DNA from: Symbiodinium sp. CCMP2592
Lineage: Eukaryota > Sar > Dinophyceae > Suessiales > Symbiodiniaceae
Length of the DNA stretch: 64,000 nt
Reading direction: 5' to 3'
NCBI GenBank assembly: GCA_905221615.1
Contig: CAJNDT010006126.1
Span: forward strand, 124,001-188,000
Shown here piece by piece: positions 19,305-28,814 of this stretch. A program made the position numbers and the translations under genes. The notes under the pieces were generated by a model. The model did not search any database, was not told the origin of the DNA, and was given only the letters and a program-made list of their open reading frames with translations. Numbering within the stretch: the first letter of the stretch is position 1; each line of letters begins with the position of its first letter.

Positions 19305-19619
19305 CTAAAGCCCCTTCGCCCATCCTTGAAGGGCGCTGGGACTGGTGTAACGGTTGATGATATACATCCTGCATTACCTTAAGGACCCTAAACTATGGGA
19401 ATTATGAAAGATTCCTCATTATGGGTAATGCAGGATTTATATCATCGACCGAAGGTCCGCAAGCAGAAGTTGGGAAATGTAGGAACCTGATTAAGAAACC
19501 TTGGGCCTTTATTTGGGTTCCTGATATTTATCTTGCTGTTTTGGGGTTAGAGGCCCAGGGTTTCTTAATCAGGTTCCTACATTATGTATCTCTGGTGTTA
19601 CCGCTTTGTTGGGCTTTGG
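19305..19619. CDS. Exon with two elements, strand uncertain
   Basis: Removing elements 19351-19450 and 19479-19580 with their short duplications leaves 36 open minus-strand codons (KPNKAVTPEIHNFPTSACGP, then SALQGWAKGL) after the pyrimidine-rich acceptor CACCTTTTAG. The plus strand is also open across the same joins (SRSWEIMYLWCYRFVGLWLK). The adjoining gene at 19655 is on the plus strand, so both remain possible. Confidence 0.35.
19351..19450. mobile_element. Inverted-repeat element, family 9
   Basis: CGGTTGATGATATACATCC pairs with inverted ATTTATATCATCGACCG. The core includes GGACCCTAAACTATGGGAAT, as in the copies at 37855 and 55437. Confidence 0.65.
19479..19580. mobile_element. Inverted-repeat element, unique type
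   Basis: GTAGGAACCTGATTAAGAAA at the left pairs with inverted TTTCTTAATCAGGTTCCTAC at the right over about 30 bp, including TTGGGCC and GGCCCAG. AT flanks both ends. Confidence 0.65.
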
Positions 19620-19654
19620 CTAAAAGGTGCAGGACTCCGGGTGTTGTCTTAAAG

Positions 19655-19797
19655 TGATCCTGGCCAAGACCTGGCCAAGAAGCGCCGGAGCATCCAAAAC
19701 TGCTTCTTCGTGTCCGCACGCCTAAAGAGGTAGGTTGCGCGTGGTATTTGCGATCACGCTATAATCCGCTACAAGGATTCTGGAATGGAAAGCCCAG
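19655..19797 (+). CDS. Two-exon fragment with textbook splice sites
   Basis: Exon 19655-19729 reads DPGQDLAKKRRSIQNCFFVS and ARLK with mostly G/C third positions. It ends at donor AAGAG|GTAGGT. Intron 19730-19775 is 46 nt and ends CTACAAG. Exon 19776-19797 adds RILEWKAQ and ends at donor CCCAG|GTGAGT. Phases agree. The upstream start and downstream exons are not resolved, and the basic Lys/Arg-rich protein is not recognised. Confidence 0.6.
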
Positions 19798-19884
19798 GTG
19801 AGTTCAGGTTAACGGGGGTGAAAGACAGGCGTTTCGGTCAGGTGGGCTTGCGGCTTAGGGTTTCGGGTTTAGGGTTCATAATCG

Positions 19885-20300
19885 GCGGCTGCATAAATCT
19901 TGAGCGGAGGGCATGTTGTCAAGCTTTCCCGTATCGTAAGCCGGAGCCCCAATCAGCTAGGACTTGAAAGCTATCTCAAAGCTATCTCAAAGCACCCTAG
20001 TCTGTAAACCTCAACACGGCTGGTCCGGGATCCGACGTTGGGTGGCCAGAGTTTCCTGAACCCGAACACCCTATACCCAGAGAGCCCAGTACCCCTTAAT
20101 TAAGGAATATAGCATAAATTATAAGGGGGCGCATAATGTGATTAAAGCTATATTCCTTTATTAAGGGGTATTGGGCTCTCTGGGTAAACATCATGAAGCA
20201 TGCCCGGACAGTGACCAACTGAGTTGGCTGCATGCTTCGAAGGGCAGTCATGGAAGTTGTGATGCTGCCAACCTAGGTGGTTCTGCTTCAGGGTTGAGGT
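19885..20300 (-). CDS. Gene segment spanning a family-7b introner
   Basis: Exons 20300-20187 and 20075-19971 join in frame when the element at 20076-20184 and one TA are removed. They give 72 residues with many His/Cys (GWQHHNFHDCPSKHAANSVG, then GMLHDVYRVFGFRKLWPPNV). The frame crosses TAG (19971-19973) and TGA (19953-19955) into further protein-like sequence (LRLTIRESLTTCPPLKIYAA) before filler. This is consistent with reassigned stops. The His/Cys pattern may bind metal but matches no family I know. Confidence 0.55.
20076..20184. mobile_element. Introner, family 7b, TSD TA
   Basis: CCCAGAGAGCCCAGTACCCC pairs with inverted GGGGTATTGGGCTCTCTGGG, with TA on each side. It splits the minus-strand gene at 19885-20300. 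Confidence 0.7.
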
Positions 20301-20600
20301 TTAGGGCCCTTTATGCGAGTCGGGCTTGTGCTGGTTGGGCATAGTATATAGGGCTGCCGGCAAGAAACTGCAACATCAGGAAGTGAGTTGGGGACTTGTG
20401 TGTAGGACTCATCCGCAACAAGAATGCAAGGCCAATATGGGTCCTAAATAATTAGAATAGGGCGTGGGGTTTTGAGTTTTGGGAGGGAACTATGCTCTGC
20501 TTAGAATCACAATGACAGTGAGGAAGCTAAAGGAATAGTACGAGTACTACGAAGTAACTATGCAAGCTTCCATATTGAAAATGCACAGCAGGGTTCAAGA

Positions 20601-20890
20601 TTGATTGGGTCCCTTTTGGCTTCTGTTATAGGGGTCTTTCTGCCCAGCGTGTTGTACATGCAACCGCAAAGAAAATCCTCCTGTAGAAGCAAGGCTGGAC
20701 GTAGACAATGCCTGAACTGCCTTGGAATACAGGCTTGTATAAGGAGGTTCTATCAAGGCTTACAAGGGCTTTCCGAAGAGTTTTTCCGGGTTTCATAGAA
20801 GGACAACGGAGTCCAAACTTTCAGCATCCGGAAAAGAGAAAGGTGAGGCTGCAACCAACGCAACTGCGCACCCGTGTGTGTAGATTTTAG
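20601..20890 (+). CDS. Overlapping plus-strand open frames
   Basis: Two plus frames look protein-like: one ends NCLGIQACIRRFYQGLQGLS before TAG at 20796-20798. The other opens at an ATG (20708) with MPELPWNTGLYKEVLSRLTR and runs 60 codons. At least one probably holds an exon; splicing could use both. No identification is possible. Confidence 0.3.
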
Positions 20891-21205
20891 GGAACCCTAA
20901 TTATTAAACTCCAAACCCTAAACCCCTAACCCTTAACCCTAAACCTCAAAAATAAAAAAACCAAAACCCTAAACCCTAAACCCCAATACTCTAAACCCCA
21001 AACCCTAAAACCTCAAACCCCAAAACTCTAAACCCTTGAACTTTAAGGGCTTAGAGCTTTTGGGTTTGAAGTAGCCTTAAACCCTAAAACTCTAAAGCCT
21101 TAAACCCTAAACTGAGGGTACTGGAAACACCCGGGATCAAGGCCAGGGGCTGCTTGTCATCCGCAGAGGCCCCCCTCAAGGAATGATCTACCTATACGAA
21201 ACCCT

Positions 21206-21470
21206 AAAGCGAACTCCAGAAAGTTGGAATATGGTTTCAGGGTAGGATACCTTATAATTTACCATCAAGGGTTTAGGATAATCATATTCCAACTTTATGG
21301 CTTTTACTTTAAGGGTCCGAAGGACCCAATAAGTAGGTACTCGGCTTTAGGATAGTAGTCTAACCAGTGGTTTTGGCGGCTCCCTTGGCTCTTTAGCCCC
21401 TTATTCAATAGGGATTATCACCATTATTTCGGAGAGTATATGATTATTGGGTACTTGGACCCTTGGGGAG
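21206..21470. mobile_element. Adjacent elements, families 8 and 12
   Basis: A family-8 element (CTCCAGAAAGTTGGAATATG to CATATTCCAACTTTATGG) ends near 21312 and is followed directly by a family-12 element. The latter runs from GGGTCCGAAGGACCC near 21313 to TACTTGGACCCTTGGGG near 21470. They fill the space before the gene at 21585. Confidence 0.55.
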
Positions 21471-21584
21471 AGCCCCTAGAACATCTGAGTCATGACAGGT
21501 CTTGGAATTAGGGCTCTATAGATCCTGTATCAACTAGAGACCTCGAATGTCAAATTCCCTCCGAATCCAACCCCCGGGTGCCAG

Positions 21585-22396
21585 GCAAAGGAGGAAAACG
21601 TGATGAGTGCGAAGAAGAGAACCGCAATGGAGAGGATCTGCCAGAAATTTGGTGCAGACTCCACTGTCAAACTTCTGGGTCCAAGAGCACTCATAAGTTT
21701 AGAAAGATGGGCAATTACAGCTGCTTAGGAACTTCAGAACGTCTTCGACGGATAAGAGGCTCGGGTCCCGGTTAAACGGGCTTCATTCATTCCGCTCTAC
21801 CGTGGCAACTGCATACATCAGCTGTGTAGTCAGTATGATCCCTCCTTGCAACAGCTTCGGCATGTTTGCATGCCAATCACCGGTGTTTTGAGTTGTTAGT
21901 ATATAGTATATATAGCTTTACGATCACGGTCGCCTAGTTTCAGCATTCAGGCGAGGATGCTGTCTTCACGGCTCTGTATTGGCCCCCTGCGATAAACAGA
22001 ACCCTAGCACGGCCCGCTACAACATGCACCATCTTGAAGCCGCGAGATATCCAATCCAGATCTCTGAGATCTCTGGCCACTTGTTTCAGGCTATACACCT
22101 TCGGCAGGGAGTTGTATCCGAAGCAACCGCTATCATGCGTTCTGGGAAACTAGCTGAGTCTCGGAACTGCTTCTACAAAACTTATAAAACTGAAGCCGAA
22201 AGGCAGGAGCCCAGCGGGGCTTCGTGGAAGACTCGTACGAAAGTATGACCTGTTAAGACCGTGGAAACGAACTTGCTTATTGCGACTCGTGTCCCAGCCC
22301 TGAAACCAACCTTCTTAGTCGTCCCAAGACTGCTGTTTGTAGTCCAGATGTCCAGCGGTACATACGAACCATCAGAACCCCTAAACCCTTAATGTA
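21585..22396 (+). CDS. Longest gene model, with reassigned stops
   Basis: After CCGGGTGCCAG the first exon (21585-21884) reads MSAKKRTAMERICQKFGADS, then LISLERWAITAA. It crosses TAG (21726-21728) into ELQNVFDG and TAA (21753-21755) into EARVPVKRASFIPLYRGNCI, and ends at GGT|GTTTTG. A 31-nt intron (21885-21915) ends TATATAG. The second exon has no standard stop for 110 codons (YNMHHLEAARYPIQISEISG and EATAIMRSGKLAESRNCFYK). It then crosses TGA (22246-22248) and stays open to a family-3 element at 22397. With TAA and TAG as Gln and TGA as Trp it is about 260 residues. No family is recognised. Confidence 0.7.
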
Positions 22397-22497
22397 GGGG
22401 CCTTCATACTTAGAATAGGGTTTGGGGGGGTAGACTATACTATAATTGTCATAATGATGCCCCAAAACCCTGTTCTAAATAGGAAAAATCAGACCCC
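22397..22497. mobile_element. Inverted-repeat element, family 3
   Basis: GGGGCCTTCATACTTAGAATAG at the left and inverted CTATTT...GACCCC at the right. GTA is repeated at the flanks. It abuts the frame of the gene at 21585. Confidence 0.6.
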
Positions 22498-23232
22498 GTA
22501 TATAAGCCCTTGACCCGGACTGAGTGGACTGCTTGGCCTGGTCGGCTGTTGCTGGGCTTTGGGCTTCGGTTTACCCCGGGGGAGCCCTGTTACCTTGCAG
22601 GGGTTCGAGGAACCCCTAATTCCTAAACCCTAAACTCTAAAGCCTAAACCCTTAATAAACCCTAAACCCTTAACCCTAAACTCAAAAAACTCTAAACCCG
22701 AAACCCAAGCCCCAAAATCCTAAACGCCCTCAAGTAGCCTCATGAAAACGACCCTAAGAATCACACTAAAGAGTAAACCCTGAACCCCCCTACCCCAAGC
22801 CCTACTGCGCGCACCCTCTCCGGAACATTCCTCGCTGATACTTCCATGGATGCCGGCGTGAACCTGGGCCAGTCCCACACCCAATCCAAAGCCCACGAAT
22901 GCTGGGGCCCTGAACACCTAGGTTGCAGAGAAGCCCCCTTTAGAATAGAGGTTAGAATAAGGGTACCCTTCTTCCTACTATTCGGTTTTAGTCGGGGGAC
23001 CATGAAACAATAAGTGCAAACGGGTACTACTCAGGAACCTAGATACTGAGAATCGGGGTTCGGATGAGTTTAGGGTTTAGGGGTTCGGGTTTAGGGTGTC
23101 GGGGGATAGGGGCTTAGCAAAAAATGAGAACATGGGTTCGGTGTATATCATGGAAAAACACGAGAACCTCAAGGGGTGTTGCTTGGTTTTACTACAGATG
23201 CAGACCCATCTTTTTTTAAATTCCTGGTTTAG

Positions 23233-23479
23233 GATTTCGGACCCGGACCTCGCTGTGTCTCTGTCTCATCTTCTTCCCATAATATGGGAGCTTCCCAAAC
23301 TTAGGGGTACCTTGTTTCGGGCCCTTCAAATAAGGATCCTACTATTTGGGGTACTGTATGAGGGTCCTCTATTTTCGGGAACTCCTATATGGCACCCAAG
23401 CGAAGCCCTGCAGCTCCAGTTCGATGCAGCTACGGTTCTTTTGGGACAGCTACCTACCCATACACTTGCAAGCCCCTGA
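23233..23479 (+). CDS. Exon spanning a family-2 introner
   Basis: A poly-T tract ends in TGGTTTAG, an ideal acceptor. It is followed by ISDPDLAVSLSHLLPIIW, then after element removal HPSEALQLQFDAATVLLGQL and PTHTLASP to TGA. The element (23286-23386) has ATAT duplications, and element plus duplication is 105 nt, so the frame is unchanged even if it is retained. Upstream plus sequence from 23120 is also open (MGSVYIMEKHENLKGCC). Unknown family. Confidence 0.5.
23286..23386. mobile_element. Introner, family 2, TSD ATAT
   Basis: GGGAGCTTCCCAAACTTAGG pairs with inverted CTATTTTCGGGAACTCC; ATAT is repeated at 23282-23285 and 23387-23390. Confidence 0.7.
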
Positions 23480-24460
23480 GTCAGTTGTGCTGTAAATCAT
23501 AGAGGCACTTTTAACACGGCTAAGGTACATTCCTTAATCAAGGGCCGGACCCCACGACCCTTCAAGATTCTTGAGAAAGCCCTTGTGGACTGGACCCCTG
23601 CAAAACACAGACACACAGACACACAAACACACAAACACACACACACACACACCCACCGTCGAGGGGGTTCAAGAGTCCGTAGCTACTCTTTTAGGGTCGT
23701 ATATGGCCCTGAATGATTATGACAGGGAGAGTGTTTTGTGTGAATTCTTTAGCTCAAATTCTGCAAGGATCATGTATTATGTACCTGGATAGTATTCCTC
23801 ACAAGCACACACACACACGCACACAAATACAGAGACTAACGAAGACTCCCACGAAACCCAATCCAATCCACCTCGATGCCAACATCCCCACACCCAGAGA
23901 GTTTTCAAGGCAGGTGCTGTGTCAAGCTCCAGTGCAGGGAGGTGGTATACCAATACCTGGGACTTCACGGAGTGTTGCGAAATATTGGCCGGAGCCAATC
24001 TGTAGATTCATCAAGATGGGCATTTTGGACACTCCGAACCTCGATGAGAAACTCAAAGGATCCTATTTACCTGGTGTACGTGTCCGAAATTAGGGCTTCT
24101 TTTGCAGGAGCTAATGACAACTGCACTACGAACACCCACAATAGAACCTTGAACCCCACACCCCTTATCCGAGCACCTCTTAGAGAGCCTCTGAGTATGC
24201 AGGCGCAGGACAAAAGAAAGACATAAGGACATGCCCTTTCTCGGAGCATGTCGTCGTTGTACCTAGAAAGTAGGGTTAGGGGCATAAGGGGGTGCTTTAG
24301 ACTTTAGTGTCTAAGGTTGAGGGTGCAAGGATTTTACGAGGTTCTAGGCACAAGCCCAGGCGCATTTTGTTTCAAGAGCTGAAGTCGGAAGTACAGAAGC
24401 ATACTTCTCGAATCAATCGCTTGACCGCCGTGCCACACACGCCCCAAACCGTGAACAGGA

Positions 24461-24637
24461 ATGTCTGAAACACCGAACTCACTCTGTTTTGAAGCTGGAG
24501 CGGTTTGGTCGCTACGCGGTTTCGTATCCAACATAAAACTGACCCTTGCCGAGGTGCAGCTTATCCTCGCCGAGCATATTGCCGTTCGGTGTGTCTGTCA
24601 GCCAACTGCGCTCCAGGCCTGCGCAAGCCGAATCTGA
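24461..24637 (+). CDS. Small open frame, strand uncertain
   Basis: An ATG-started frame of 58 codons contains VWSLRGFVSNIKLTLAEVQL and ILAEHIAVRCVCQPTALQAC. An overlapping minus frame starting at 24534 is equally plausible (SDIPVHGLGRVWHGGQAIDS). One of the two is likely coding; I cannot choose. A family-10 element follows at 24645-24727 with TTA duplications. Confidence 0.3.
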   Translation: MSETPNSLCFEAGAVWSLRGFVSNIKLTLAEVQLILAEHIAVRCVCQPTALQACASRI

Positions 24638-24644
24638 ATTCCAA

Positions 24645-24727
24645 GCCCTTACCCTATCCCTCCAGGGACCTCATAGCTAGGGCCCTAGACCCCTTAAGGA
24701 GCCCCAAATAAGGTCCCTGGAGGCATA
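24645..24727. mobile_element. Inverted-repeat element, family 10, TSD TTA
   Basis: CCCTATCCCTCCAGGGACC pairs with inverted GGTCCCTGGAGGCATACGG; TTA on each side. A family-8 element starts directly after, near 24733. Confidence 0.65.
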
Positions 24728-25767
24728 CGGTTACAGTAGCAGCGCAAAAGTTGGAAACGCAAGAGCTTCAATCCTTAAGAGTGATGTATAGGGACTCCCA
24801 GCACTAATTGCCCTTAATCCGGTTTCCAACTTTTTGGGGTTTATGACACTACTCCCAACCTACCCTCCAAGCCAACATGCTTGCAGCCTTGAAAAAAGTG
24901 AAGCTTTCCAGTCTCGGTGTTCTGTTTCTTTAAGGGGTAGGGGGGTTGTGCATTGGTGACAACAAGACGCAGCCAACTCCTCTAAGACTTTAACCTAAAG
25001 CCTCAGGCACAGACTCAACGAGAACAACTATGGGCTTCCAATCGAGCCGTCTTAAACATTCTTCCCCATTCCCCCATCAAATGTTATATACACTTTCGAC
25101 TCGGAAGTAGATTACGGATCCTGTTAAGGGCTGGTTACAAACTGAAGTTCCAAGGGTAAAGGGAGGAACCCTTTATGAGGACCCCTAGGTATATACCCTT
25201 AATATAGCTACTATATACCCATTCTATAGCCCATTATAGGGTAGGGGTCCCCCTGAAGGGTCCCTCCTTTTTCCCCTTTGAGAAGTTGCCAGCACCATCT
25301 TCGGCACTGTATGACCGCACAGTTCCTTCAGCGGCCCAGAAGAGACTGCCGGCCGTTTGTAGCACCCTGGGTCTCCGGTTACCTAAATAATGGATTACTT
25401 GGTTCTAAACGATATGAAGATGCACATAGTTAGCAACCCTCTATTTAAGCAAATGGAGACATTAGGGTAGATAGGTCGAACAAAACCGAAGATAAACCTT
25501 CGGCAGTTTTCTCATACCCAAGGTCTCTTCGGGACTCATTGTAGTCGAACTGACGTTCCTGCTGTGACGTTCAGGGTTTAGGGTTTTGGGGGGGTCTAGA
25601 GTCCAGGCAGGAATGAGGGTTCCTATTCTCTGCCACGCCTGTGTCGTGAGACATTTTCCCTGTGAGGAACCAGCAGCAAGCGATCACGTGGTTCAGGACA
25701 ATGATGAAAACCACCTGGGGACTGGCCTAGATTGCTATGGGTCTTGCTTCCTTTGCTGTGTTGATAG

Positions 25768-26118
25768 AAATTTAAAAGCCGCCCTGACCGAAATCCGAGA
25801 CGTAAATACCGGCGCATCAACAACTAAAAGATGGTCTTGGGAGGAATACCACAGTCTATGCTCGTTCAGAGACTTTGTGGAGATAGCCTTAGTAAATGCT
25901 TCCATAGGGCCTCGCGGGAAGCTCGCATTCGCATGTATGGTGAACATCCGACAAAACTGCTTAAGAAACTGGTAAAGCCACACGAAACCAACGACTTCAA
26001 GAAAAAGGGTATCAAACTTCGGAGTTGCAACCAAGTGATTGACCAAGAAAGCTCAGTTTCGCACGACGCTTGTTACAGTAAGCTCATCGTGGGTGTGGAG
26101 CCAGGGATTCTCAAGTAG
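25768..26118 (+). CDS. Basic protein segment with one in-frame TAA
   Basis: The frame starts KFKSRPDRNPRRKYRRINN, crosses TAA (25825-25827), and continues KMVLGGIPQSMLVQRLCGDS, REARIRMYGEHPTKLLKKLV and KGIKLRSCNQVIDQESSVSH. It then reaches LIVGVEPGILK and a TAG (26116-26118), followed by filler. From the ATG at 25831 there are 95 uninterrupted codons. The strongly basic N-terminal part suggests a nucleic-acid or ribosome partner, but this is inference; no family is recognised. Confidence 0.6.
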
Positions 26119-26544
26119 GTTCCTTCCCTTAACCCTAAACCCTCAACTCCAATCCCTGAACCCTAAACCCCTAACCCAAAGGCCCATAACCCTTTAATCT
26201 CAAAGGGATGCTATAAGCCAGGGTTCGAGTCGGAGCATGCCAATCATAATGAAAGCATATTCGCCTCGTGCATGCTTTGGTGGTTCAAGATTTAAGGTTC
26301 CAGGGTTAGGGCTTCTTTTAGGGATCAAGCTTTTAAAGGCTTTTACGCCGTAAAAGTTTAGAGGTTTAGGGTTTAGGGTGCCAGGGTTTAGGGGTTAAAG
26401 GTTTTAGGTTTTTTTTTTACAGTGTGAGGCTTGAAAGCTTAGGGCCTTTAGGGCTAAGGAAGCTTTTCAGTGTTCGTTCAACATTCGCTTCGACTTAGAG
26501 CCTGAAAAATCGGTCCTCAGCCTTTAGGTGCGTTGAGCTGATTT

Positions 26545-26639
26545 TGGAGTTTCCGAAAATTAGGGGTACCTTCTTTCAGAAATAAGCACCCGACTATTTA
26601 GAGTACTATACTAGGGTCCCCTAATTTTCGGAAACTCCC
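26545..26639. mobile_element. Inverted-repeat element, family 2, TSD ATTT
   Basis: TGGAGTTTCCGAAAATTAGG pairs with inverted CCTAATTTTCGGAAACTCCC; ATTT is repeated at both ends. With it removed, a minus-strand patch (TATDTIANWKARFLNQLNAP) is open across the site. Confidence 0.65.
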
Positions 26640-26753
26640 ATTTAAGAATCGCGCCTTCCAATTAGCTATAGTATCCGTTGCCGTTCTTGTTGGGTTGAAC
26701 TACTCTTGTACTCAGGGTCACAAAAGGTAACCCGCAAAGGAACAATAATGAAG

Positions 26754-26876
26754 ACTATAGGCAGACAACGGGAACTTCACATTCGGAACGGTCGCTTTGC
26801 CAACTGCCATGCAGGGAAGTCCTACACCCGAGCAGCCCAAGCAAGAGCTTCATGCAAATGTCAAGAGTTACAGCCA
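26754..26876 (-). CDS. Small ATG-started frame, signal-like start
   Basis: The minus strand reads MAVTLDICMKLLLGLLGCRT and then SLHGSWQSDRSECEVPVVCL to TAG. The start resembles a signal peptide, followed by Cys-containing sequence. A plus-strand frame of 66 codons overlaps it. Low confidence because of the competing strand. Confidence 0.3.
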
Positions 26877-26959
26877 TTTGTGCTCAAGCGTGTGATTAAG
26901 ATCTAACGGCGCGAGTAAGATGCCTGCGGGCCCTGAATGTGTAATGCATGTGTGTATGT

Positions 26960-27300
26960 GCCTGTGTAAATATATACATGTATATATATATATATATATA
27001 TTAGATATAGATGTATGCATACATCATGTACATGTATATGCATACATAGATGCACACATGTGCACAGAAACAATACATTGTTACATCACATTACAGTACG
27101 TTACACAGCATTGCAGTGCATTGCAGTACCTGCATGCATACAAACATACAGACAGACATACATATATAGATACAAACATACATACGTCCATGTACATCAT
27201 TGTCAAGCAGAAAGTAGCAACACACGAACAACTGTGTACCCTCCCTATACATCTACATATACAGGACACAGACACATGCACTCAGAAGGTTAATGTGCCC
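26960..27300. repeat. Simple-sequence region (CATA/TACA, TA)
   Basis: A TA run (26981-27001) is followed by imperfect ACATACATA and GCATGCATAC sequence to about 27260. The long open frames here are low-complexity shadows and are not annotated as genes. Confidence 0.7.
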
Positions 27301-27458
27301 TTTCACCATAATGCTCGCATTTCTTTAGGGCTTCTGCACTCTCCTATCTTCTCTACAGAATGTCGAGTCTAGGGCTCTCCTGGTCCCAAGCCTGGTTCTT
27401 GTATGGATTAGGGCTTAGGGTTTGTTCTGTGTCTTTAGGAGTCACGATATGTCTTTAG

Positions 27459-28051
27459 GAGCCACGATTGACGGCTTCAGATTCTAGCCACGTCACCCTC
27501 ACTTGCACCAAACGGTTAAGTGCCTTCTTGCAGACTTGTGGTGATGCCTCCCGCAGTCACCAAACATACATGACCCTCGAAAGCTTCCGTACACATCTGT
27601 TTATTGTTCTGGCACGAGGTTCTCAACCTGACTGCAAACACATTACCCATAGGCTCCATAGTAGTTCCTTTTTGGGATCAACTGATAGGATTATACATAC
27701 GAACCCCAAAAAGGAAGAACTATGGGGCCTTTGGGTAAATCTACAGTGAACCTGCTCAGAAATGACTGGCGGTGGCCAGGCTGCCGTGAGGGGACATCCT
27801 AGGGGCCTTAATAATTAGAATAGGCTTCTGGGGGGAATAAAATTCTACATGTAGAATAAGGAACCGCCCAAAACAGTAGAGGTAGTTTTTCAGGCCCCTA
27901 TAATGCATTAAGGTCATATCCTGGCATAAACAACAACAGCACTAAGCCCTTGGCTGCTGATGAAGTCGTAGGCAATGTTTACGATGCGCTGGAGCTTCAA
28001 CCTGCGACCGTCTCGTCTCTTTCGCGGGCTTGCATGCACATAGGACCTTGA
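27459..28051 (+). CDS. Three-exon gene with two TA-flanked introners
   Basis: The exon starts after TCTTTAG. Exons 27459-27645, 27738-27801 and 27901-28051 total 402 nt, 134 codons, with no internal stop once the two elements are removed with one TA each. The sequence includes LTASDSSHVTLTCTKRLSAF, then DWRWPGCREGTSYNALRSYP, then EVVGNVYDALELQPATVSSL, and ends HIGP-TGA. The final TGA could be sense, because another family-3 element begins 9 nt later. The duplicated GTCTTTAGGAGYCACGAT before the start offers two acceptors. No known domain is seen. Confidence 0.75.
27646..27735. mobile_element. Introner, family 4, TSD TA
   Basis: CCCATAGGCTCCATAGTAGTT pairs with inverted AACTATGGGGCCTTTGGG around TTCCTTTTTGGG/CCCCAAAAAGGAA. 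TA lies at 27644-27645 and 27736-27737. Confidence 0.75.
27802..27898. mobile_element. Introner, family 3, TSD TA
   Basis: GGGGCCTTAATAATTAGAAT at the left, inverted TTTTTCAGGCCCC at the right; TA at 27800-27801 and 27899-27900. Removal joins TCC-TA to T-AAT in frame. Confidence 0.75.
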
Positions 28052-28060
28052 TGTATTTTA

Positions 28061-28252
28061 GGGGCCTTCATAGTTACCTATACTGTTTTGGTGGTTCCTC
28101 ATTATAACTGTAGTATAATATGCCCCACCAAAAGCCTATAGTAGAAGCCAGAAAGTTGGAACATGGCTTTAGGAGGATTAGTGCTAGGATCCCTTATAGT
28201 TTACCTTAAGGATATGAGGACAACTATGTTCCAACTTTCTGGCTTCTACTGT
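28061..28252. mobile_element. Family-3 element fused to a family-8 element
   Basis: A family-3 left end (GGGGCCTTCATAGTTACC) runs into AAAAGCC near 28132 without its usual right end. A complete family-8 element follows (CCAGAAAGTTGGAACATGG to CATGTTCCAACTTTCTGG-like arms, ending CTTCTACTG). Confidence 0.55.
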
Positions 28253-28298
28253 ATTCTACTTAGGGGCCAAGGCCTCCTCTGGGTAGCTCTCTAAACAG

Positions 28299-28814
28299 AG
28301 GTCCCTTTACGTAGACCCGAAACCAAACCCCGAACAAGCGCTGAACCCGGCATCTGCATCCCCGAGACCTAGACCCTACGGAGAGCAATCCCTGAATTCA
28401 ATATTGAAACTTCGTAACCTCGAGTCGAAGCCCACCAACCCTAAATCTCAGAGATCTGGCCTTCAAGAGCTATCAGGGTCTCCCAAGCCCCCCCTACAGG
28501 ATGCGAATGATGTATACGACAGATCAGCTGCTGCTTCAAGATCCATACCCGCATAAACCCACAGATGACAAAGAACAAGCTGAACCACGTGAAGCAGAAA
28601 CTTGCTCAACACCACCCTGAATCGACTCTACAGAGCCCACACCACGTGCCCTGAAACAAGATGTTGCCCAACAAAAACGTACCTCCGAAACTACTGAGGA
28701 GCAGAAATTGGTAGTCGACCCTACATCTGGCAGTAATATGGTCCGATCACCAGTCATAAATCGGCACCCGTACTGCCAGACGAAACAGCGAAGAGATCGA
28801 TTACTGTTTAACTA
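28299..28814 (+). CDS. Long segment readable only with UGA=Trp, UAG=Gln
   Basis: After CTCTAAACAG the frame reads about 171 codons containing one TAG (28312-28314) and four TGA (28342, 28393, 28405 and 28618). Between them are long protein-like stretches: LRDLAFKSYQGLPSPPYRMR, then TTDQLLLQDPYPHKPTDDKE, then ALKQDVAQQKRTSETTEEQK, then VRSPVINRHPYCQTKQRRDR. Two TGA read as Trp give NPWIQYWNF. The frame ends at a family-5 element (28815), beyond which it may continue. The antisense 73-codon ORF is Ser/Cys-rich and looks like a shadow. Largely disordered; family unknown. Confidence 0.7.

Noticed and set aside
26920-27372. 150-codon plus ORF with Tyr/His/Ile-rich sequence
   Set aside because: It reads through CATA/TA simple sequence; composition is not protein-like except possibly at its end.
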